A DNA stretch of 64,000 nucleotides from Protula sp. h YS-2021 (GCA_949752745.1 OX457031.1:53806803-53870802); one strand, 5' to 3'. Shown: positions 41,576-53,119, counted from the first letter of the stretch. The notes: generated by a model not told the origin, from the sequence alone. A program made the numbers and translations.

Positions 41576-41587
41576 TTATATCCTACT

Positions 41588-41593
41588 GTTGGT
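41588..41593. repeat. Right target-site duplication GTTGGT
   Basis: Identical to 21660-21665 and directly next to the last base of the element. Confidence 0.9.
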
Positions 41594-41791
41594 GAAGAAA
41601 AGAAAACAAGGCAACATGGTAACTTTCAATGTAATTTTTCGAGAACAACTTTTAAGTAACAAAGCATAAGCATTGCAGGTGTTCAGTTGTGAACTCCTTG
41701 CCAAGAGATATAAAAAATATTGAGCGAATGTTGTCACTTTAAGTCGAAATTAAAGCAATTTCTCCTTTCGAACTATGATGATATTGTTTAA
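41588..41791 (+). pseudogene. LINE reverse transcriptase fragment, 3' end (other side of the Polinton)
   Basis: Continues the frame of 21408-21665 after one copy of GTTGGT, then runs through a Lys/Arg/Asn-rich segment, one stop (near 41660), and the conserved end of LINE ORF2. That end is a Leu-Trp-Asn-Ser-Leu-Pro block disrupted by a missing base near 41690. After a second frame change comes 'FKSKLKQFLLSNYDDI', and the ORF ends at 41791. The LINE was already broken, or has decayed, apart from the insertion. Confidence 0.7.
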
Positions 41792-44700
41792 GAAAACCTT
41801 ACTTAACATGTAGTAAACAACACCGATTTGGTGATAGAATGTTAAATTTATCCGAGTCGCTTACTGATTTTCTTTAAAATTTTGAATATGCATTTCCGAC
41901 CGAGGACTATCCCCCCCCCCCCACTTAATTTTTATATTATATTTTACTTTGAATGCCAAAGTCTTTATTTTTAAAATACCTTAAAATCAAAAATGCTAAA
42001 TTTTTCTATCTGGAACGAAAGTTTTTTCTGCCATTTAAAACCTGATGCTGTGGGCAATTCCACGCAAATAGTCAACAGTATGTCGGTTTTCGAAGTCGCG
42101 GACTGTTTGACGAATGCGTTGCACAGAGTCGGCGTACCAGCGACGTGGTGGCTCGGGCAAGCGTCCACCCACAATTTGACCAGATGCACCGCGAACATTA
42201 CGGCGGATCCGACCGATGTAATATGTAAAAAACCACTTTTTGCTGGCACTGAGGTGGCCAACTTAAAGTTCATTGGTTTGGATAAGGCATGTAAAATGCA
42301 ATTGCAGCAATGTTGAAATGTTGAAATGAAAGGACAATTACCATCTCCAGTTAGAAGATAAAAGGGCAACAATTTGCAAAAAAAAAAATAAATAAATAAA
42401 AAAAAAAAAGAGAGAGAGAGATACAAAGAAAAGAAAAAAATAAGAAAAATAAAAATGAATGGGGGGGGGGGGGGGGAATTGTTCGGTTGGGGGGAATTGT
42501 CGGGGGGGGGGAATTGACTGGGGAATTGTCCTGTTCCCGGTAAAGATGTATAATATTGATTGTAACTGGACAAGCGTTTATGAAGCTCTGCTTTTGCTTG
42601 ATCCCTTTTCTATTTACATATGTGTGACAGCCTTTACCATTTTTCGCAGTTGTAAAGTTATTTATATTTGTAGTACAGAAAAAAATATTCGAAATCTGAA
42701 AGAAACACAAGGCTAGATTTGGGCATAAGTATGATACAACGAGGATTTGCTCGGTTAAAAACTGACGATTGAATCGGCTATTGCAGTGGTTTGGCCTAAC
42801 GGGAATTACCCTACCCTACCCTATTTTGAAATAAACACAGAAAGTGAATTTATATGTGAAGTTTGAATTAGCTCGTGAAAGAAGCCAAATAGGCGTAGCT
42901 TCAAACACATGGAATTCAATGTTTTATCAATTACAAGCAGTCTATATGAGTTCCAAAACGTGTTCTCATTTGCAAATTGAAGTCCTGGTTTCTACATAAA
43001 CCACTGACTCATAGTTCACGCTTATAACCTTTGTGCGATGTTCTGTTGTTTCTTCTAATCATGCAAATCAGTCATCGGATTCATGGCAAAAGACAAAGAG
43101 AGCACTTCTGTCTTTAAAATTTATTCAAATTCTAAATATGCACAGCACCTTGAAGCAATGAATAAGAAATAGAGAATGAAATAATATATCCAAAACTGAA
43201 CCATGTTTTGGACATATCACTCTACCGACATGTTGTCATACAATCAATCTTCGACAATCCACACTCATACAAAAGCTTGACATTACTCACCCAGTTCTAA
43301 CACAAACACAACCGAATCAACCTCGGCTTCATAATATTCTCTTTGACAGCACAAAACACTGACCTTCTTGAGCACATTTCTTAATTTACACACGAAAGAG
43401 ACGCAGTTACATCTTGTTTTTTTCATACTTCAAACTACAACCATAATTTCTCGCAATCTAAAATTTTATCATCTCGATCATAATTGCTTGTAAAACGCAC
43501 TAAGAAATATGAAATTATTCCCCATTGAAACTTATATTACATGACACTTTATTGTTTCAAACAAACAAAATCATACCTGTTGAATATGTGTACGTCTGAA
43601 GACATTAACGCAGATGAAGATAAGCTGAGCATAAAAATCAATGGTGTTCTTACCAGATTGAAAGTGCATAATACTGAATTCTAAAGCCAATACTAAATAA
43701 CGACGCGTCTAGACAGAAAATCACAGTCATTCACCTATCCGGAAGCAACTGGCGAAAAGCAGAAGAGATTCTTAAGTTAGAGGCGCTGTGAGGAAATTTC
43801 AGCCATGATACATAAAATATTTGTATCAATAATTGTTATAGTATTTCATTGGGCGATGAGGCAAGAAGGTTAACAAGTGTAACGTCACACATCAACGATT
43901 ACAAGCTTAAGTAGCTATAACTTCAGATTCCTGAATGCAGCAAAATGAGTCGACTAACTCGGACACGTGTTCATTTCCAAAACCCACAGCTTGAATACAT
44001 CGGCCTAACTTGAGAACCGGTTTCTTTAAGCATAATTACGGGCAAACCATTCTCAGACCCCGGCTGAGAAAACCATTTACAAGTCCAGCTTGTTGAAGAA
44101 TTCAGATCTCAGGAATTGCATAAATTCTATGGAAAATATATCACTATCTTTTTCAGACTTTTTTCAGAGCGGGAGTGTTCATTTAAATAACCATGATGAT
44201 TATCTCTAATATAATATACTTTCTTTGCGAGTACCTTTTACAGAAGTTCAAAAATGTGTATTTTTAGATCGCGGTTTATCCTCTCTGTACACCTTTTAAA
44301 TTCCCCCCTAAAACACTTCTTGAATAATGTGATACAGAGCCGTTGTTGTTCAACAGCCAACCTCTCCGGTCGTTCGGTTTGTTGTGTACAACACCTTTTT
44401 ACACCGCAGACCCGCTGGGCACTCCGCGAAAATAGTACTCATAAAAGAGTGGAACTACTTTTTAAAAATCCATCCGCTCTGTGTTTATACATAACAGATA
44501 GCTCTCTTCAGAGGTCAGCTGCTTTACAACACCGGATACAGACCATCTAGGATCCTTGACCTAAATAAACACAACAGTATACACAATACATGGCCGAGCG
44601 GCTGCAATTACTAATTGCATCTATAAATACAAAACCTTTCGCCTGCTACAAGCTAGCCCTAGTCACTAAATCAACACTATAGCCAATATGATGGAATTAC

Positions 44701-47050
44701 TTCGCGTTAGTCACAGACGGTCCAACATTTGCACTACGCATTAAAAAATACAACGAACAACAACACTGAGACAAGAATCGTTCATTTCACCAACTGACCT
44801 CAAAATCCAAGAACCGGATTGGCATTTCAGAATGAAAGGTTGTTTTTTTTTTTTTTTTAATTTGTTCTTATGCTATCGATTAGATCGCAGACCGTCAACT
44901 AAAAAAAAACAAAAACAAACTACAATTCATGAAAAAATATGAACGTTGTGCACTGAAAATTGCATATAAAAGAAGCACAAGTTGAAATGCATATAAACAT
45001 CATGTTTCTGCCACTGCCCTACAAATTCACGCTAAAAAAAACAAAAATTAATATTTAAATATGGTTGCAGATGTTTAAGGCGCAACACGTAAACAGTTCA
45101 ATAAATACGACATAAATATAATGCACACAATAACATGTTCAAAAGAAACATAGCATCATCGTTAGTTCAGTTAATCCGTGCACACACATTCTATTCAATA
45201 TTGCACTTTGTCATTAAGATGAAGGTGTCACTTTCGTCAAAAGAAATCACACTTGGTCCTTTTAAACAGGAACTTTCTATGGTGTTCACACAACCTAGTC
45301 ACTTATCGCACCAAAAAAATCTACTTTTTTTCTTTATCCAAATAACAGCCTTCGAAATTCGCCCTATTAATGCCTACGTGTTTTTTATCCACGTGTTTAC
45401 AGCAAACATTAATCATAATCAAATGCATTTTACAATATGGATAAAGCACATGACGCTTCCTCAGGGAAAAATCGAAAACATAACAGGTGTTACTTTTTTA
45501 AATCTTTGGAAGTTTTTTTTTAACGTATGAACATTGTTAACGTCTGAAAGTTTTCCAAGCGTAAAACGGTTTCCCTAGAAATTTTTTTTTCTATAGCAAT
45601 TCCGATATATCTATTTCTTTCCCCCCGGCTGAAAATTACCGGGAGACCTGAGCCCCGATAACAGGGGCCTGAGGCCACCGGACCCCGCTCATTTCCAGTC
45701 CTGAAACCTTCAATGAACATCTGACGCCACAAGTTTCGAGGGCTGAAAAGACCATAGTTTGGTAGTGAAGGGAAGACGGCACGGTCGTTTGCAGTGCAAC
45801 AGCGCTTAATTTTGACCTTCCCGTGCCGCTTCTCTACCCCCTTTACCCAACCCCCCCTCCACCCCACCCCCCCCCCCCCCCGTCCTTCCCGACTCAACGC
45901 GTACATTTGCGTCACATTCCCACTCAGCCAGGCCTCTCTGCTAGCCTATACCCCACGCCCTTCCCCCGCAGAACCCAGTTCCTTGCGTATATTACTAAGG
46001 CTCATTATGCATTGCACAATTCTCCCTGCATCCATTGCGTCTCAGTTATAGACTAATAAATTACTCAACCACTCATGGCTAACAGCTTGTTATTATATTT
46101 GTTATTAATATCTCAACAACTTTAGCTCAACAATTATGCACCACACCGTTTGATTTCTTTCCAGTATTTATCGAAAACAGAAATTTAAATATTAAGTATG
46201 ATCTTTAGCCAGTACGGCCATTTGACTTGTCCCATTTGAACCGGACAATTTTGGCTGTACATTCCATCTGCCAACTCTCACACATAATCGTACAGGAACA
46301 CCATGTACCCTGGAACTGTTAGAACAAATCCTCAAAAAAAAAAACAAAAAAAAAACAAACAAACAAATAAACAAACAAACAAAAAACAATTTACTCAACA
46401 CATATTTTTCTAAAACCCAAAGAACAAACGCCTTTGACTTTATAAATTACGAAGTTGGCAGATTTCCGTTCAGTTCAAGCAACCTCTCTTGGTGCCACAG
46501 TATTATACATGCATTCACCACTAATGGCATGTCAGTTAGGGTTAATGTAAGAAAGAAAAAAATCTTTGGCCTGACCCGACGATACAATCGGTATATAGCT
46601 TTCGGTATCTCACCACAAAGAACTAATTTTCTTGACACAGTTTTGTTTTTCCAATCACACATTCAGGTTAACTTTAATCACTATGCCTGCCATTCTCGCT
46701 GCTGTTTGTAAATTGTGAGTATTCCATTAAAGAGGTCCACATTTGTTTTTGTCAGCGGCCCCCAATTCTGCCCTAGCCCACTTGACGAGTTACATCACCT
46801 GTGACGTCATCGATTCATGAGTAATCCTGAAATTTGCATATTGTTATCGGTCTCACATCAACCTGCCGGGGATAAAGGCAATCCGCCGTGTCTCTGCCTA
46901 CTCGCTAAGCATTTCAGCTGTTGTTTTTTTTCTCAGTAAATCATCTCCAATTCACACAGCTATGAAACAATACTTTCCCATGAATTCCTATTTGCATGGA
47001 ATCCAAGCATAAAGTTTGCCAGACATTCTGCAGGCAGTGTTGTACCACTC
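41792..47050. other. No gene supported; GRB 3' flank with minor repeats
   Basis: AT-rich intergenic DNA. It holds a GGGGAATTGTC-type tandem tip repeat at 42460-42535, a G/C-richer 300-bp segment at 42.0-42.3 kb with two overlapping open frames but no known match, and a dispersed repeat at 44340-44530. C-rich low complexity lies at 45840-45885. Part of 46-47 kb is probably the 3' UTR of the GRB-family gene. Confidence 0.4.
44340..44530. repeat. Dispersed repeat, copy 1
   Basis: Diverged match to 52105-52280: 'agccaacctct', 'gttgtgta', 'actccgcgaaaa' and 'gaactactttt' occur in the same order and spacing in both. Direct orientation. No coding capacity. Confidence 0.6.
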
Positions 47051-47600
47051 AAAATCTATGCACCTAATCAGTTAAGCCGCAGAGGAGTCCTCTACTTCTC
47101 AGAATCTATGCACATAGTCAGTGAGATGGAACAGGAGTCCGCTACTGCTCAGAATCCATGCACGTAGTCAGTGAGATGGTAGAGGAGTCCCCTACTTCTC
47201 AGAATCTATGCACATAGTCAGTGAGACGACAGTGGAGTCCGCTACTGCTCAGAATCTATGCACGTAGTCAGTGAGATGGTAGAGGAGTCCGCTACTGCTC
47301 AGAATCTATGCACGTAGTCAGTGAGATGGTAGAGGAGTCCGCTACTGCTCAGAATCTATGCACGTAGTCAGTGAGATGGTAGAGGAGTCCGCTACTGCTC
47401 AGAATCTATGCACGTAGTCAGTGAGATGATAGAGGAGTCCGCTACTGCTCAGAATCTATGCACGTAGTCAGTGAGATGGTAGAGGAGTCCGCTACGGCTC
47501 AGAATCTATGCACGTAGTCAGTGAGATGATAGAGGAGTCCGCTACTGCTCAGAATCTATGCACGTAGTCAGTGAGACGACAGGGGAGTCCGCTGCTGTTG
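47051..47600. repeat. Eleven 50-bp tandem units covering the GRB stop codon and 3' UTR
   Basis: Units start every 50 bp from 47051 to 47551, each near 'agaatctatgcacgtagtca' then 'gtgagatggtagaggagtcc' and 'gctactgctc'. The unit at 47551-47600 is coding sequence of the last GRB exon (minus strand), and the stop codon is completed at 47549-47551. The other ten lie in the 3' UTR and are copies of the last 16 codons. 50 is not a multiple of 3, so the copies shift frame. Confidence 0.9.
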
Positions 47601-47689
47601 AGTTGGTAAAACTCGATCAGTTGAATCAGATCAAGAAATTTGGTTTGGCCACCGTCCATCGAGTAGAAAATCTCGCCTTGATATTCAAA
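47549..47689 (-). CDS. GRB7/10/14: GRB-family last exon (SH2 C-terminal half, stop)
   Basis: Acceptor 'ttattttttag' then 'FEYQGEIFYSMDGGQTKFLD', 'LIQLIEFYQLN' and 'GLPCRLTDYVHRF', stop at 47549. This matches the GRB SH2 end (YSLDDG.T.F.DLIQLVEFYQLN.G.LPC.L...). The last ~16 codons are one unit of the 50-bp tandem array. Confidence 0.92.
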   Translation of the reverse strand, partial: FEYQGEIFYSMDGGQTKFLDLIQLIEFYQLNSSGLPCRLTDYVHRF

Positions 47690-48137
47690 CTAAAAAATAA
47701 AGAAAGAAAATCGTTAGTGAAAATAAGAGAAAACGGCTAAAAAAGGCAAAATAAACCATTAGACATACGACATTTATGGCGTGCGACGGTAAAGAGTGTC
47801 ATTTTCTTCCTCTCCTAAAACTAATATTTTTGTCTGTTTATTTTCATGTTTTTCGGTTCAAATGCATGCGTGTATCAACAGTTTTCAAAATTCGACGGCA
47901 ATAGTATCCTGTCACCTTAAACCGACGTTGCATTTTTTCCCCTAATTTTTAAGTACACATGAGGGGTTTAATATCGGGACATCCGTAGACTAAGCGACAC
48001 GCTACAAATCATTTATTTGTGTAATCTCAGACCTATGACGCTGCTTGAAACCAAAAACTGGGACATCACCAAAAAAAAAAAAAAAAAGGAGGGGGGGGGG
48101 GGGGAGCGGGTCTGATTCGCAAAACGGAACTCCATCA

Positions 48138-48335
48138 TGAACAGCAGACATTGCACTTGGTAACCCACAAGTCTGATCACACCCCTATGTGGTGCACTTG
48201 GTAACCCTCAAGTCTGATCACAACCCCCCCCCCCCCCCCCATGAGGTGCACTTGGTAATCCACAAGTCTGATCACACCCCTATGCGGTATACTTGGTAAT
48301 CAACATTTCTGATCACACCCCTATGTGATGCACTT
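48138..48335. repeat. ~55-bp tandem repeat, four units (GRB intron)
   Basis: Repeats of 'gcacttggtaacccacaagt' then 'ctgatcacacccctatg'; one unit carries a C run of about 16. Confidence 0.75.
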
Positions 48336-48652
48336 TTCTTAAATATCTCATTCAAGTTTGGACTACTTTCCAGTTTATTTTTTCCACTTGGATTTTAGTT
48401 TTAGTGCGTCCTTGGCCTGCTATGATTTCTCTACTCAGCACACTTGCCAGGGTCACGTTTTCACTTCTTCAAGATTTCAGATAAAGAAATCTTTATAATT
48501 TGAGAAGGAAGAGAAGCAAAGATACCATTAAACTGCTGATGGAAAAAATGGATCTTTTTGTAAATTTTCCGTTCGCCATAAGTTAATGTTTAAGTACATC
48601 TGGGTGGACTATATGACAAACGAGCACTAAGCTATGTCAAGTAGAGACTTAC

Positions 48653-48746
48653 TCCTTTAATTGTGCAGTGTTTGACCTTGCCCCCGTGTGACATGGAGAG
48701 CACGTAAGATCCAGGCATCGACTGACTCTCCCTCACCAAGAACACC
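48653..48746 (-). CDS. GRB7/10/14: GRB-family exon (SH2 core, phosphotyrosine pocket)
   Basis: 94 bp, acceptor cag at 48747-48749 and donor GTAAGT at 48647-48652. Encodes 'VFLVRESQSMPGSYVLSMSH' then 'GGKVKHCTIKG'. The FLVRES Arg, the residue that binds phosphotyrosine in SH2 domains, is present, and 'VLSMSH' is typical of the GRB family. Confidence 0.95.
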
Positions 48747-49129
48747 CTGTAAAGCACAGTTCGTAAATGGTATTATGACGTCACAGAGTCTTGTCGTTTG
48801 ACTGTACTCCTGTTTAACTTGTTGACCTATCTACTGGTCTATAAACATTCAAACAAAAGCATAAGATATATGACATATTATTACACCAAAATAAAACAGC
48901 TGGGCTCATTACTTGGTAACACTTAAAGATAACCTTGAAAGAAGAAAACAATTTTTTATGCATTGACCAGGCTTGTTATCAGCCTTTGCCTTACAGCCCA
49001 TTCATTCACCCATTTATCACTAACGTATTATTACTTTGTTTCTCGCTACCCTGGCTCTCAGATACCCACGAACACTAAAAATAACAATAATAACAACAAA
49101 AACTGGGGGACGGGAGGAGACGTGAGATG

Positions 49130-50240
49130 TAAATAACCCGTCTATCATGCCCTCCTGGTCTATGGCGTGCACGGCCTGCCCCGCGTGGAGGGGGGCGGTA
49201 GGGGGAGGTGCGACGTCAGTTACCCCTCAATCATGGCCTGCTGGAGTATGGCGTGCATGGCCTGCCCCGCGTGGAGAGGGGGGGGGGGGCGGTAGGGGGA
49301 GGTGCGACGTCAGTTACCCCTCAATCATGGCCTGCTGGAGTATGGCGTGCATGGCCTGCCCCGCGTGGAGAGGGGGGGGGGGGCGGTAGGGGGAGGTGCG
49401 ACGTCAGTTACCCCTCAATCATGGCCTGCTGGAGTATGGCGTGCACGGCCTGCCCCGCGTGGAGGGGGGGGGGGGGCGGTAGGGGGAGGTGTGACGTCAG
49501 TTACCCGTCAATCATGCCCTGCTGATGTATGGCGTGCACGGCTTGCCCCGCGTGGAGGGGGGGGGGGGGGAGGTGTGACGTCAATTACCCGTCAATCATG
49601 CCCTGCTGGTGTATGGCGTGCACGACCTGCCCCGCGTGGAGGGGGGGGGGGGCGGGAGGGGGAGATGTGACGTCAATTGCCCGTCAATCATGCCCTGCTG
49701 GTGTATGGCATGCACGGCCTGCCCCACGTGGAGGGGGGGGGGAGAGAGGTGTGACGTCAATTACCCGTCAATCATGCCCTGCTGTTGTATGGCGTGCACG
49801 GCTTGCCCCGCGTGGAGGCGGGGGGGAGGTGTGACGTCAATTACCCGTCATTCATGCCCCGCTGGTGTATGGCGTGCACGACCTGCCCCGCGTGGAGGGG
49901 GGGGGGGGCGGGAGGGGGAGATGTGACGTCAATTACCCGTCAATCATGCCCTGCTGGTGTATGGCGTGCACGGCCTGCCCCGCGTGGAGGGGGGCGGGGA
50001 GGTGTGACGTCAGTTACCCGTCAATCATGCCCTGCTGGTGTATGGCGTGCACGGCCTGCCCCGCGTGGAGGGGGGGGGGAGGGGGGGGAGGTGTGACGTC
50101 AATTACCCGTCAATCATGCCCTGCTGGTGTATGGCGTGTACGGCCTGCCCCGCGTGGAGGGTGGGGGCGGGGGGGAAGATGTGACGTCAATTACCCGTCA
50201 ATCATGCCCTGCTGGTGTATGGCGTGTACGGCCTGCTCCC
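49130..50240. repeat. ~80-95-bp minisatellite grown from a GRB exon/intron boundary
   Basis: About 13 units, each with 'gtcaattacccgtcaatcat' then 'gccctgctggtgtatggcgt' and 'gcacggcctgccccgcgtgg', followed by a G run of variable length. On the minus strand each unit carries the last ~40 bases of the SH2 exon plus its splice donor. The rightmost unit is the real exon (50195-50331). Confidence 0.9.
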
Positions 50241-50331
50241 GCGTGATGCTGCAGTAGAACCAGGGCTGTGTCACGTGCAGCGGCATGCTGTCCATCACCT
50301 TAGTCACGTGCTCGCTGCGACATGCCTTCTT
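50195..50331 (-). CDS. GRB7/10/14: GRB-family exon (BPS end and SH2 start)
   Basis: 137 bp, acceptor 'tgtaaacag' and donor GTAATT (50189-50194). Encodes 'KKACRSEHVTKVMDSMPLHV', 'TQPWFYCSITREQAVHAIHQ' and 'QGMIDG'. This matches the GRB7/10/14 SH2 entry (PWFH..I.R..A..II.QQG.VDG). The usual His after 'WF' is Tyr here, followed by Cys-Ser. The donor is not the strong GTAAGT seen at most other exons of the gene. Confidence 0.93.
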
Positions 50332-50949
50332 CTGTTTACAATAACAAACACAAGGGTAGGGGGACGGTTAGTTTATGGCAAACCGGGATACGACTTCAAC
50401 AACTATTTATATACGTTCACGAGTAAAAAAGTAGAACAACACTCCTCAGTCGAGGTTCCGAGATCGAACCATAGACAAGGTGTGGGTGTAGGGTAGGGAG
50501 GCTGTGTTGGGGGGGGGGGAAGAAACCTCGCAAATGCTTAATTATTTATTTGTTCTTCAGTTTATTATTGCATAGAAAGTCAAACATGTTCAACAGCCTT
50601 TAGATTACAAAAGTTGCAATAATAAATGTCACTGACAAATTAACTGCCTTTGCACCTCGCCCCCCCCCCCCCTCCCTCCCTCCCCCTCCCTCCCGCATAC
50701 GTCACAAACCGAAGCAACAACACTTGAAACAGCACTCAATGAGCCATTCACCTTGGAATGTGAAATAACTGCGCTATTTGCACACCCATCAGACTTAATT
50801 CATAATAAACGAATAACTGCCCCATTATGCAGTCTTTAGGTAAACACCTCAGATAAGAATTTACTTATTATTACTATTTTTTTCTGTACTTAACAGCAAG
50901 TTGATCGTGAGGCACTTTGAATGCGTATTATTTTGGTTCCCGCACTTAC

Positions 50950-51072
50950 CCGGAAGTGCTGCGCTTCTTCCAATGCCACGCCCAGAGCTTCATTCGGATC
51001 GTCGACAATCCTCCCGCCGGTGCCCGTGAAATCCATGGCAACCCGGGACTTGACGTTCGGATTAAGTTTACC
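50950..51072 (-). CDS. GRB7/10/14: GRB-family exon (BPS region)
   Basis: 123 bp, donor GTAAGT at 50944-50949. Encodes 'SRVAMDFTGTGGRIVDDPNE' and 'ALGVALEEAQHFR', the hallmark of the BPS region (VAMDFSG..GRVI.NP.EA...A.EE...WR), which in GRB10/14 acts on the insulin-receptor kinase domain. Confidence 0.95.
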
Positions 51073-51386
51073 CTACAGTACGAAACAAACCTCAGCAAAT
51101 GTTTTTATGAAGGACGTGGAAAATTATTGCGAACGGTCTTTATTTTTAAAGAGGTCATTCTACACTGGCATTACAACCAACGACTCAAATTATTCCTTAT
51201 AAAAAAAAAAAACAAAGATAAAAACAAAGAAATAAAATAAAAATTTAAATTCAAACCTAAACACGAATATATATTCCAAATTATTATTATTATTATTAAT
51301 TAGACAATTAATTATGAATAATATTAATCAAATAATAATACTCATACTACTAATAATAATAAAACACCCCTATAATGGTGACGTAC

Positions 51387-51482
51387 ATAAGTTCTGTGCA
51401 TGCCTTCCTTATTCTCGATGCTCTGTAGCTTTGCCTCGTGCCGCACCGCCCTCCGGAAGTTCTCCTTCAAGTCACTCCCATA
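51387..51482 (-). CDS. GRB7/10/14: GRB-family exon (PH-BPS linker)
   Basis: 96 bp, acceptor cag at 51483-51485 and donor GTACGT. Encodes 'YGSDLKENFRRAVRHEAKLQ' and 'SIENKEGMHRTY', corresponding to the 'KYG..L..NY' start of the linker in GRB7/10/14. Confidence 0.88.
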
Positions 51483-51844
51483 CTGTTTGAAACAACCACA
51501 CTGCCCTTTAGTTATTTAGTCACTAGCCACACTTACTTTCTAATGTCTAATTACTTTGGTTTAAAAAAAGCACACGAATCCCTTGTCTGTCTTAAACAAA
51601 AAACTTCCGGAGTCACAAGAATTGTTGGTCTGATGCTAATGGACTTCTGCTTCCTTTGTATTCAGGCAAAATCATGAAATATAAAATATAATCTAATTGC
51701 AAGGGTTTCCTCACGAAGCAACACCCTTCCCGCCGCCCTATGCCCCGGCTGGGAAAAAGTGATCCGCTGCGAGCTGTATCATATTTTCAGACATTTTTCT
51801 TGTTGAAATATCTTGGGGAGTACAGGAAACTTGCCAAATGTTAC

Positions 51845-51943
51845 CTTTGTCAGCCTCAGAGCGGCAACCCACGAGCTCTTGCTCTGCTCATCTTCAGCGC
51901 AAAACAGGCGCAATTCCTTCACGTCACTCACATTATACGCCGC
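51845..51943 (-). CDS. GRB7/10/14: GRB-family exon (PH domain, last strand and helix)
   Basis: 99 bp, acceptor 'tttccag' and donor GTAACA. Encodes 'KELRLFCAEDEQSKSSWVAA' and 'LRLTK'. 'CAEDEQ...W..A.RL.K' is diagnostic for GRB7/10/14 PH domains. Confidence 0.93.
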
Positions 51944-52104
51944 CTGGAAACCACAAAATACAGGATTAGGTTAAAACGTTGCGCCCAACCCACCCCAGAT
52001 TGGGATGATATCTGTGATGCAAACCGAACCGGATGACGCTGAACTGTTCAGGGCCTAGAGCCACTTCCAGAGCCAGGCTGAGTCGTCTGTTTAAAGACGT
52101 TGTT

Positions 52105-52280
52105 GTCTGACAGCCAACCTCTACTGCGGCTCCGTGTGTTGTATAAAACTACTTTTTTGTGTCGCTGATCCACTGGATATTCCGCGAAAAGAGTAATTTT
52201 ACTGAAAGACAGGAACTACTTTTAATATCCGTGCGCTTTGTTTTAACACACAGTTGACTGCCGTCAATGAATTAAAACAT
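52105..52280. repeat. Dispersed repeat, copy 2 (GRB intron)
   Basis: Partner of 44340-44530 in direct orientation; shared words include 'attccgcgaaaa' and 'ggaactacttttaa'. Confidence 0.6.
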
Positions 52281-53119
52281 TTTATAAGGGACAGGTTTTT
52301 GGAACGGCAGGGTGGGTTGGATGGATGAGGGGGCGGGGGAGATGATGGTACTTCAGCCCATGGGCTATGCATCAAGTAGAACGGCACCGAATCTTGACAA
52401 CATCTTTTGAGTATGAGTTCTAAAAAGCGTGAAAATACATCCACATGAACATATCTCTATCAACGCCACATTTTCGTGGACCGGAGAGATCGTCAGACGA
52501 ACTACAACACCCCCTATACAACCACATCCCCTGCTTATTCAGTCCTGATGCCATGGTAAAAAGAAATAACAGTGACGCAATCAATACAACACGGACTTGA
52601 GTAAACAACAGGCAATAGGCGAACACATGGGCAGTGTCTGCACCTCATCAAAAGCTAGCCAAGACTTCGATCCTTGTTTTCAACAAAAAAAAAAACAAAA
52701 AAAAAAAAAAACTTTCTTTCGACCGCCAGCAGCAGACGAGGCTCTTGTTTTGTTCTGCATAATTAAGAGGGTCTACGAGATCGATAAGCTTCCAAAACAA
52801 CAACACAGAATTCGTACTGAAAGTCACGTCGCAGTGATAATGGTGAAGTGCGTCTAGACGAAAGTGCAAAACTTGCAAGGAAGGCCCGCCCGTAATTGTA
52901 CTCGAAATGTACAGCCCCATCCCCTCCCCCTGTCAACATGATGATGTCACGTTTATGTCACAAGTGAAACCTCGTGGGGTCTCACATCGCTTTGTTAAGT
53001 ATTTCCACACATCACATGCCCAGAAATTGTATCAGAGAAGGAAGTAAGAATCGAAACAAAAGGACAGAACTAGACCCTCATACTGCTCATCGATAAAACC
53101 GGGCGACGAAACAAGAGAC

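Larger units (their letters stand above)
21666..41587. mobile_element. Complete Polinton/Maverick (adintovirus-like) element, 19.9 kb
   Basis: Bounded by 6-bp duplications GTTGGT and by inverted ends that start AGTAGGATATAAATGGGCG on the left and end with its inverse on the right. It carries the full Polinton core set: protein-primed DNA polymerase B, retroviral-type integrase, FtsK/HerA-type packaging ATPase, adenain-type protease, major capsid protein and minor capsid protein. It also carries about eleven accessory ORFs. All core genes are open with no frameshift, so the insertion looks young. This class integrates by its integrase, replicates by protein priming, and is thought able to form virions. 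Confidence 0.95.
38504..41587. repeat. Polinton right arm (terminal inverted repeat)
   Basis: Inverse of 21666-24559 at the level of modules: TATA promoter, type A modules (38690-39010), B and C modules, and the ends ('tctcatgagaga' near 41370). Copy numbers differ from the left: there are five to six B modules in a row at 40100-40600, some with T runs of 15-25 at the joint, and two copies of a segment with 'tatgcatgagaatgggaaat'. The last 24 bp match the left end. Confidence 0.85.

Noticed and set aside
41313..41669. Several frames across the right tip ('GELAQRVPA' repeats)
   Set aside because: Read-through of the 35-bp palindromic tip units on both strands.
44590..44640. tRNA-like A-box 'tggccgagcggctg'
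   Set aside because: No B-box or clover-leaf follows; probably chance or a worn SINE trace.
49147..50257. Overlapping plus-strand frames with 'MACTACPAWRGG' repeats
   Set aside because: Antisense of the exon-derived minisatellite; the real coding strand is minus.
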